Source of the DNA: Acinetobacter brisouioides
GTDB taxonomy: Bacteria; Pseudomonadota; Gammaproteobacteria; Pseudomonadales; Moraxellaceae
DNA: 64,000 nucleotides
Assembly (NCBI RefSeq): GCF_004331075.1
Contig: NZ_SJNX01000002.1
Coordinates: forward strand, 310,001-374,000
Direction of reading: 5' to 3'
The notes beneath the pieces were generated by a model. The model searched no databases. It saw only the letters and a list, made by a program, of their open reading frames with translations, and was not told the origin of the DNA. Made by a program: the position numbers and the translations under genes. The first letter of the stretch is position 1. Each line of letters starts with the position of its first letter. Below are positions 58,675 through 64,000 of this stretch, in pieces.

Positions 58675-58803
58675 TTCAGGGCGGGGCGCAACTCCCCACC
58701 GGCGGTAAGCTCAATATGAGTAAGCCCGCGAGCCAATGACTGGTGTCATTCGCAGATTTGGTGCAAATCCAAAGCCGACGGTATAGTCCGGATGAAAGAA
58801 GTC
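58675..58803 (+). promoter_or_regulatory. FMN riboswitch (RFN element)
   Basis: The leader of ribB has the conserved RFN blocks in order: CAGGGCGGGGCG, CTCCCCACCGGCGGTAA, AGCCCGCGAGC, GCAGATTTGGTGCAAATCC and GCCGACGGTATAGTCCGGATG. When FMN is abundant, this RNA binds it and lowers ribB expression. About 100 bases of AT-rich leader before the ribB ATG must hold the expression platform; I cannot decide whether it works by transcription termination or by hiding the ribosome site. Confidence 0.97.
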
Positions 58804-58902
58804 GACGTTTCAGAAGATTCACTTTTCAAGCTTTTGTCACGACCCCATTTTTTCGATCAGTCCTGAAATGTTCCTGTATCTAAATTACGTGAGCGTTTCA
58901 TT

Positions 58903-59562
58903 ATGTCTATTTTAATTCAACCCGAATTATTTTTTTCCAGCCTAGCTCCTGCTGATCAGCGCATTCAACAAGCCTTAGAAGACATCCGTCAAGGTAAACC
59001 TGTTTTGGTCATGGATGATTTTGACCGTGAAAATGAGGCAGATTTAGTCATTGCTGCAGAAACTCTCAATGTGGAAACCATGGCACGCATGATTCGTGAT
59101 GGCTCAGGTATTGTGTGTTTATGCTTAACTGAACAGCTTGCTGACCACCTAGAACTTCCACCAATGGTGAGCAACAACTCTAGTCATTTCCATACCGCAT
59201 TTACCGTCACCATTGAAGCAGCTGAAGGCGTGACAACAGGTGTATCTGCAAAAGACCGCGTGACCACCATTCGTGCTGCAACCAAAGATGGTGCTGTAGC
59301 CAGCGACTTAAATCGCCCTGGACACGTATTTCCATTACGCGCACGTGAAGGTGGTGTTTTAACTCGCCGCGGTCACACTGAAGCTACGATTGATTTGGCT
59401 CGACTAGCAGGTTTAAAAGCGGCAGGTGTGTTGTGTGAATTAACCAACCCAGACGGCACAATGGCAGCAGGCATTCAGGTGTTATCTTATGCTCAAACTC
59501 ATCATTTAACAGTCATTACCATTGAAGAATTGGTTCAATATCGTTTAGCTCAACACATTTAA
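58903..59562 (+). CDS. ribB: 3,4-dihydroxy-2-butanone-4-phosphate synthase RibB
   Basis: RibB makes the four-carbon unit of riboflavin from ribulose 5-phosphate. The 219-residue protein is the stand-alone form, without the RibA domain. It shows [16 protein letters not shown] (metal-binding acidic loop), [36 protein letters not shown], the signature [24 protein letters not shown] and [12 protein letters not shown]. It is controlled by the FMN riboswitch upstream and ended by a hairpin. Confidence 0.97.
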   Translation: MSILIQPELFFSSLAPADQRIQQALEDIRQGKPVLVMDDFDRENEADLVIAAETLNVETMARMIRDGSGIVCLCLTEQLADHLELPPMVSNNSSHFHTAFTVTIEAAEGVTTGVSAKDRVTTIRAATKDGAVASDLNRPGHVFPLRAREGGVLTRRGHTEATIDLARLAGLKAAGVLCELTNPDGTMAAGIQVLSYAQTHHLTVITIEELVQYRLAQHI

Positions 59563-59569
59563 TTTTTTA

Positions 59570-59600
59570 GCATCATCATCACAACGATGGTGATGCATTT
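59570..59600. terminator. Terminator after ribB
   Basis: GCATCATCATC (59570-59580) pairs with GATGGTGATGC (59586-59596), one wobble pair, then ATTTTT. It covers the stop codon of the convergent HPP gene. Confidence 0.7.
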
Positions 59601-60081
59601 TTCTCACCGTATTTCTCAAATCTTTGCTGTAAAACATGCATCAGTTGAGCAATCACAACTAAAATAACCGCACCTGTCAGCACAGGGAAAATCAAAAAAT
59701 CCCAGTCATAATGCACCGATGATGTACTCAATAAAATCAATAATGGATTTGCTCCTGCAGGCGGATGCATACATCCCAAAAGTTGCATTAATACAATCGC
59801 CAAGCCCACTGCAAACGCTATCATGACAATGTTAATCGAACGTAATGCACAAATGCCAAACCTACGGCTGCCGATACCACATGCCCGATAATCACATTTT
59901 TAGGCTGTGCCAAAGGTGACTGTGCCGCAGCATACAGCAAGACACAACTTGCACCGAACGGCGCCATAATCCACAACTGATGAGAAAGCTGAGTCAAATA
60001 CAATAAAATGGCAATACTCAAACTTGCCCCCACCAATGCCGTCATTAAATCAGAAATTGAATACTGCAATGATTTCAACAT
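59579..60081 (-). pseudogene. HPP-family membrane protein, split into two overlapping frames
   Basis: HPP proteins are small four-helix membrane proteins, some linked to nitrite transport. The first frame (60081-59821, ATG after GGGGGGAG) encodes 86 residues with APFGASCVLLYAAAQSPLAQPKNVIIGHVVSAAVGL, then stops. The second (59824-59579, 81 residues) begins at an ATG overlapping that stop as ATGA and carries the defining HPPAGANPLLIL. Together they equal one normal HPP protein of about 167 residues, so a one-base shift near 59825 split the gene. The ATGA overlap might still allow the second half to be translated by reinitiation. Divergent from the TetR gene. Confidence 0.75.
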
Positions 60082-60126
60082 CACTCCCCCCCTGTATTGA
60101 TTTTTGTCGATTTGCACACTAAAATT

Positions 60127-60152
60127 TAAATGGTACAGATCTGTACCATTTA
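60127..60152. promoter_or_regulatory. Perfect 26-bp palindrome, probable TetR operator
   Basis: Each half reads TAAATGGTACAGA (second half its reverse complement). It sits in the 85-bp spacer between the divergent HPP and TetR genes, 14 bp before the TetR start, as expected for an autoregulatory TetR-family operator that controls both genes. It still has perfect symmetry. Confidence 0.75.
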
Positions 60153-60166
60153 CAAGATAAAAAAGT

Positions 60167-60719
60167 ATGTCAAAATCCGCAGCTAAAATTCTAAGTACTG
60201 CCGAACAGTTATTTAATCAACACAGTTTTAACGCGGTTGGGGTAGATTTAATTCGAGATGAATCAGGTTGTTCTAAAACAACGCTGTACACGTATTTTAA
60301 AAATAAACAGCAACTTGTTGCTTCAGTACTTAAAAAGCGAGATATTCAGTTTCGGCAAAGTTTGTGTGATTTTGTTGGAGAGGCTCAAAGTTTAGCCGCA
60401 ATTGAACAGATTTTTGACTGGCATGTTATGTGGTTTCAGCAAGATCATTTTAAAGGTTGCCTATTTGTACGGGCCGCTGGAGAGTCTTCGCAGCAAGATA
60501 CTGAAATTCTTAATCTTGCTAAGCAACATAAGCACTGGCTATATGAATTTATTGCTCAGTACGCACAACACCCTCAAGCAACCTCAAGCAGTCACTGAAT
60601 TGTGCTATAACTTTTTAGAGGGGTTGATCAGCCGATTTTTGGTTGAAGGCTTTCAAGCCGAAATTGCTGAACAGAACAAACAACTGATGCTCAGCTTAAT
60701 AAAGAGTTTACAGGCTTAA
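60167..60719 (+). pseudogene. TetR/AcrR-family regulator, frameshifted by a 10-bp insertion
   Basis: The N-terminal helix-turn-helix domain is intact (AKILSTAEQLFNQHSFNAVGVDLIRDESGCSKTTLYTYFKNKQQL), then the ligand-binding region through about residue 138. There a 9-bp sequence, CCTCAAGCA, is repeated at 60572-60580 and 60582-60590, and the frame ends at 60598 after 143 residues. Removing 10 bp restores HPQAVTELCYNFLEGLISRFLVEGFQAEIAEQ and a natural end at 60719, about 180 residues. The truncated product keeps its DNA-binding domain but lacks the last dimerisation helices. The divergent HPP gene is presumably its target. Confidence 0.85.
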
Positions 60720-61222
60720 TCATCTGCCAACTGTAACAAGCTATAGTGAATGCCGTCAGCACGCAGCCAAGCGAATTCATAACTTGCTTTAGCAAGTGCC
60801 AATATACGTCGTTCAAACTCATCCCACAATGGCTTGACTTGTACCTGCTGAATGCCTAATCCACTCTCTTGAGCAAACTGACGATGTTTTTCACAAATTT
60901 TAAGCGCATGGTACAACTTGCGTCCAAGTGATGCATCAGGCAACAAGCGTATACGTTTTGAAACAATAAAACTCTCAACATCTCGCAGATTAGCATGTGG
61001 CAACATTGGCACTAAAATTTGATCTAATTGAGAATCCAGGCGCTTCCAAACCGCATGCTGTTGTTCAAGTGTATAAGTATTCCATTGAATCACTTCATGA
61101 TTAAAACGTCGGCAACCTCGACAAACATGATCACCAAATACAGTAGAGCAACGCCCTGCACATGGGGTGAGTATCGCAATGCGACGATCTTTACTCAAAC
61201 TACTCTCCTTCGCAAGAGCCAT
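60716..61222 (-). CDS. DUF1289-domain protein
   Basis: The 168-residue protein has an N-terminal DUF1289 cysteine motif, ILTPCAGRCSTVFGDHVCRGCRRFNHEVIQW, with four cysteines that could bind a metal or iron-sulfur cluster. The remaining 110 residues are helical with no known domain. Function is unknown. It is divergent from trhO and its stop overlaps the restored end of the TetR gene by 4 bp. Confidence 0.85.
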   Translation of the reverse strand: MALAKESSLSKDRRIAILTPCAGRCSTVFGDHVCRGCRRFNHEVIQWNTYTLEQQHAVWKRLDSQLDQILVPMLPHANLRDVESFIVSKRIRLLPDASLGRKLYHALKICEKHRQFAQESGLGIQQVQVKPLWDEFERRILALAKASYEFAWLRADGIHYSLLQLADD

Positions 61223-61294
61223 TCTCGCTTAATTTGTAAAATCACGCTAAAATACGCGCCTTGTTTTTCTATCTTAATACATTTGGAGTCTCGC

Positions 61295-62227
61295 ATGAAC
61301 GCTACTGTAGAACAGCTTGCACCTGTAGAACAGCAAGCGACCGCTGATTGGGTTGTTGCAGCACTATATCAATTCAAAGAAATTTCAGACTCTGCTGATT
61401 TGCAGCAACGTCTGCTTGATTTAGTTAAAACGATCAATCTATGCGGAACTCTAATTGTAGCCGATGAAGGCATTAATGGTACAGTTGCTGGAGACCGTCA
61501 GGCCATTGATACAATTCATCATTTTTTGATAAATGAAGGCTTTAACGCAATGGAATATAAAGAGTCTTATAGCTCTGACAAGCCATTTCGTAAAATGAAA
61601 ATCAAGTTAAAAAAAGAAATTGTAACTTTAGGTGTTAAAGTTAAACCACGCGATTTGGTTGGTCATTATTTAGACCCAAAAGAATGGAATGAACTGATTG
61701 CACGTGATGATGTCATTCTGATTGACACCCGTAATGACTACGAATACAAAGCAGGTACATTCAAGGGTGCAATTGACCCGAAAACCGAGACTTTCCGCGA
61801 ATTTCCAGAATACGTAAAAAAAGAACTTGAGCAACATAAAGACAAAAAAATTGCCATGTTCTGTACAGGTGGTATTCGCTGTGAAAAATCAACTTCCTTA
61901 CTTTTACAAGAAGGTTTTGAAGAAGTTTATCACCTCAAAGGTGGTGTTCTAAAATACCTTGAAGAAACCCCAGCAGATGAAAGTTTATGGGAAGGTGAAT
62001 GCTTTGTATTTGATGGTCGTACGGCTGTGACTCATGGTGTCGAAGAAGGTCAAAACATTAAATGCCACGCTTGCGGTTGGCCGCTTACTCCTGAAGAATC
62101 AGTACTGCCAAGTTATGAACATGGCGTGTCTTGCGTATACTGCATCGACAAAACCAGTGAAAAACAAAAAGCGGGCTTCCGTATGCGCCAATCCCAAATT
62201 GCAGCAGCAAAACGTAAACGCCTATAA
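61295..62227 (+). CDS. trhO: tRNA uridine(34) hydroxylase TrhO (YceA)
   Basis: TrhO hydroxylates U34 of certain tRNAs with oxygen, on the way to cmo5U or mo5U. The ATG at 61295 is preceded by GGAG (ATTTGGAGTC); the frame is open far upstream, but that region lies in the divergent gene. The 310-residue product has the N-terminal YceA domain (GTLIVADEGINGTVAG, KPFRKMKIKLKKEIVTLG), a rhodanese domain with the active cysteine in FCTGGIRCEKSTS, and a C-terminal cysteine-containing region (CHACGWPLTPEE, CVYCIDKT). Confidence 0.93.
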   Translation: MNATVEQLAPVEQQATADWVVAALYQFKEISDSADLQQRLLDLVKTINLCGTLIVADEGINGTVAGDRQAIDTIHHFLINEGFNAMEYKESYSSDKPFRKMKIKLKKEIVTLGVKVKPRDLVGHYLDPKEWNELIARDDVILIDTRNDYEYKAGTFKGAIDPKTETFREFPEYVKKELEQHKDKKIAMFCTGGIRCEKSTSLLLQEGFEEVYHLKGGVLKYLEETPADESLWEGECFVFDGRTAVTHGVEEGQNIKCHACGWPLTPEESVLPSYEHGVSCVYCIDKTSEKQKAGFRMRQSQIAAAKRKRL

Positions 62228-62254
62228 CCTTGCAATTATCTGAAAAATAACAAC

Positions 62255-62284
62255 AAAAAAAGCACCTAAACAGGTGCTTTTTTT
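62255..62284. terminator. Terminator after trhO
   Basis: AAAAAAAGCACCT (62255-62267) pairs with AGGTGCTTTTTTT (62272-62284), serving trhO and the convergent UPF0149 gene. Confidence 0.9.
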
Positions 62285-62299
62285 GTCATGCATACAAAC

Positions 62300-62824
62300 T
62301 TAATTTGGTGTGTGATACATCAAATAAAGTTCATTTAGGTTATCTGGAATTTCTTCTGCAAGTTCATCCATCAACTGACCATTGCGACGGAAAGATTCCA
62401 TTTGTGCATCTTCTTCATCAACGCCACTAAATATCATCATTGGCAAAGTCAGATCAACCAACTGTTCTTCAAACTCAGGCGTAAACCATGCCTCTTCGTT
62501 CAAGAACATGGCATCGACAAAACCGACACTCCAGTCACCCAAACTTGAGTCTACATCGGCTTCTTCAATTTCAAAAGGAAACTCGATTCCTTCTTCATTG
62601 GCAAGGCTTTGGCGTAACTGTTCGAGCCACAATTTGACCTGCGCCACAATTTCATTCGGCACTTTATTTGGGTTTCCATCAAACAAAGCATCAAGCCAAG
62701 TATCAAATTTCGGCCCAACCGCAATGGCACATAAAAATCCATGAGTTGCCGCAAAATCTAGACCATATTCGTTTTGGTCACCATCTAAATAATCACTTAA
62801 CTGATCTAAATTCAAAGAACTCAT
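62300..62824 (-). CDS. UPF0149 (YecA/YgfB) family protein
   Basis: The 174-residue acidic protein matches the UPF0149 pattern: LDYLDG..., DFAATHGFLCAIAVGP, ANEEGIEFPFEIEE, WSVGFVDAMFLNEEAWF. It is cytoplasmic with no SEC-C zinc tail. E. coli YgfB relatives affect gene regulation, but no precise role is known. It lies upstream of the terminator shared with trhO and after the small acidic gene. Confidence 0.87.
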   Translation of the reverse strand: MSSLNLDQLSDYLDGDQNEYGLDFAATHGFLCAIAVGPKFDTWLDALFDGNPNKVPNEIVAQVKLWLEQLRQSLANEEGIEFPFEIEEADVDSSLGDWSVGFVDAMFLNEEAWFTPEFEEQLVDLTLPMMIFSGVDEEDAQMESFRRNGQLMDELAEEIPDNLNELYLMYHTPN

Positions 62825-62890
62825 TTTGATTCCATTATTGGTTACTAGAGTATGAGCATAGCATTGATAGGGATGATATTCTAAATGCTT

Positions 62891-63094
62891 TTATGCATCA
62901 TCATCGCCTGAATCATCGTCGTCGAAATCATAATCAAAGTCTTTCAACTCGCGCTCCAAACGGCGTTGCGCAAGCAAGTCATCAATTAAACGACGCTTTT
63001 CCAATGACTCTTTGGCACTGATTTTATTCGATGCCTCATCAAAGCTAACGTCATCATCGTAGTTATCATCTAGTTCAAAATCTGTAGAAGACAC
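62891..63094 (-). CDS. Small acidic protein, PA3496-like
   Basis: The 67-residue product starts at a GTG (63094) with GAGG upstream. It is highly acidic at both ends (FELDDNYDDDVSFDE and FDYDFDDDDSGDDD) with a basic middle (ESLEKRRLIDDLLAQRRLEREL). This layout resembles the PA3496 family, tentatively linked to envelope integrity. It is 67 bp upstream of the UPF0149 gene on the same strand. Confidence 0.7.
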   Translation of the reverse strand: MSSTDFELDDNYDDDVSFDEASNKISAKESLEKRRLIDDLLAQRRLERELKDFDYDFDDDDSGDDDA

Positions 63095-63434
63095 TCAAAC
63101 TACCTCAACATAAAAATATAAATGTTTTACGCGCTATTTAGCGTAGTTATTTGCTTTTGTCAAGATTTTTATGCATTTATATTTTTAAGATTCTCACTAA
63201 AATCTGCTTTTTTTCCGCGTTTTTTTTGTGTATTTATTAAGAATCTGGAGTTTTTCATCGCAAAATTACACGGACTTGAAAAAATTAAAAATGACACAAT
63301 ATTCATTCTACTTTAACAACACAAAAGATCTCATGAATTCGGTGCCTGCCCCATGATTTCTGAATTTTTTAAACAAATTGTGCTATCATGCACGGTTTTT
63401 CACTGCCACAGATTCAACAAAGAGTAAGCAAAAG
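63095..63434. other. Divergent spacer before rpoD, with a likely rpoD promoter
   Basis: This 340-bp AT-rich spacer has no convincing gene (a hydrophobic 64-codon frame has no ribosome site). An extended -10 box, TGCTATCAT (TATCAT at 63384-63389), lies 46 bp before rpoD, with a T-rich stretch in place of a clear -35 box. Confidence 0.5.
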
Positions 63435-64000
63435 ATGAGCGATATGCATTCCCCTACTTCTCAAGTAGCGGCTCTGATTAGCCGAGGCAAAGAGCAAGGT
63501 TACTTAACTTACGCTGAGGTTAACGATCATCTCCCAGACTCAATCACGGAAAGCGAACAGATTGAAGACATTATTCAAATGCTTCAAGATGTGGGTATTC
63601 CTGTTCACGAACGCGCACCTGAATCTGACGATACAATGTTTGGCGAATCAACCGAAGCAGCCGATGAAGTTGCCGAAGAAGAAGCCGCTGCGGTACTTGC
63701 TTCAGTTGAAAATGAACCTGGGCGTACCACTGACCCTGTTCGTATGTATATGCGTGAAATGGGAACCGTTGAGCTGCTCACTCGCGAAGGTGAAATTAGC
63801 ATTGCAAAACGAATCGAAGAAGGGATTCGTGATGTATTAAATGCGATTGCTTACTGGCCAAATGCAGTTGAAGTTGTCCTCCAAGAATACGAAGACTTTA
63901 ACACTGGTGAACGCCGTTTAGCTGATATTTTGTCAGGGTATCTTGACCCTGAAACCGACGATGACATTCCAGAAGTCCTCGAGGAAGAAGAAACCGAATT
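63435..64000 (+). CDS. rpoD: RNA polymerase sigma-70 factor RpoD, N-terminal part
   Basis: RpoD is the housekeeping sigma factor. The window covers the first 188 residues; the gene continues past the end. Region 1.1 (SQVAALISRGKEQGYLTYAEVNDHLPD, SEQIEDIIQMLQDVGIPV) is followed by an acidic linker and region 1.2 (RTTDPVRMYMREMGTVELLTREGEISIAKRIEEGI), which is diagnostic. The start ATG follows a ribosome-site-like AGAGTAAGCAAAAG. Confidence 0.96.
   Translation, partial: MSDMHSPTSQVAALISRGKEQGYLTYAEVNDHLPDSITESEQIEDIIQMLQDVGIPVHERAPESDDTMFGESTEAADEVAEEEAAAVLASVENEPGRTTDPVRMYMREMGTVELLTREGEISIAKRIEEGIRDVLNAIAYWPNAVEVVLQEYEDFNTGERRLADILSGYLDPETDDDIPEVLEEEETE

Noticed and set aside
63122..63316. 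Hydrophobic 64-codon frame upstream of rpoD
   Set aside because: No ribosome site, AT-rich spacer composition, and no protein-like motif.

Overview
The window is ordinary, gene-dense chromosome from a gammaproteobacterium, almost certainly an Acinetobacter species (species not determinable from sequence alone). The reasons are AT-rich DNA with AT-rich spacers, Acinetobacter-like protein sequences throughout, and familiar local gene orders: urease operon with a GNAT gene between ureB and ureC; hemA divergent from a TPR protein-lolB-ispE-tRNA-Gln-prs-rplY-pth; pgeF-rluD divergent from bamD then dnaG. No insertion sequence, prophage, integron or CRISPR array was seen.

Layout. 1-1098: end of mrdA (PBP2) and rsmD. 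1093-7215 (minus): a complete urease cluster ureD-A-B-(GNAT)-C-E-F-G, followed by a hupE/ureJ remnant that is frameshifted and fused to a small lipoprotein-like tail. 7632-8858: a membrane diguanylate cyclase. 8868-17349: sthA, lipA, rapA, a RluA-type pseudouridine synthase, hemL and thiE. 17472-24874: OmpW-like porin, CYTH phosphatase, two unknown proteins, an M16 protease and pnuC. 24940-29891 (minus): an acyltransferase-3 protein, then pgaB-C-D for poly-N-acetylglucosamine, with no pgaA in the window. 30349-37279: FKBP, thioesterase, patatin lipoprotein, YdcF, a two-sensor diguanylate cyclase, tRNA-Met, RNase P RNA, ferredoxin, coaD and smpB.

37577-44812 (plus) is the main accessory block: two SfnB-type flavin desulfurisation enzymes, an LLM-class monooxygenase, two tandem MetQ-like binding proteins, and the MetN-like ATPase and MetI-like permease. 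It reads as one organosulfur scavenging operon in which the transporter imports a sulfur compound and the flavoenzymes release its sulfur. 44949-58533 is housekeeping: envelope assembly (bamD, lolB), replication (dnaG), haem (hemA), isoprenoids (ispE), four identical tRNA-Gln genes, prs, rplY, pth and panD. 58656-59562 is ribB under an FMN riboswitch. 59579-60719 is a divergent HPP-family membrane protein/TetR regulator pair around a perfect 26-bp palindrome; both genes are interrupted in frame. 60716-64000: DUF1289 protein, trhO, a UPF0149 protein, a small acidic protein and the start of rpoD.

I did not find a convincing new biological system. The observations most worth checking are the joint lesions in the HPP/TetR pair with its operator still intact, the hupE frameshift/deletion hybrid, the pga locus without pgaA, the two membrane-anchored (non-lipoprotein) binding proteins of the sulfur operon, and the repeated C-terminal tail on BamD.
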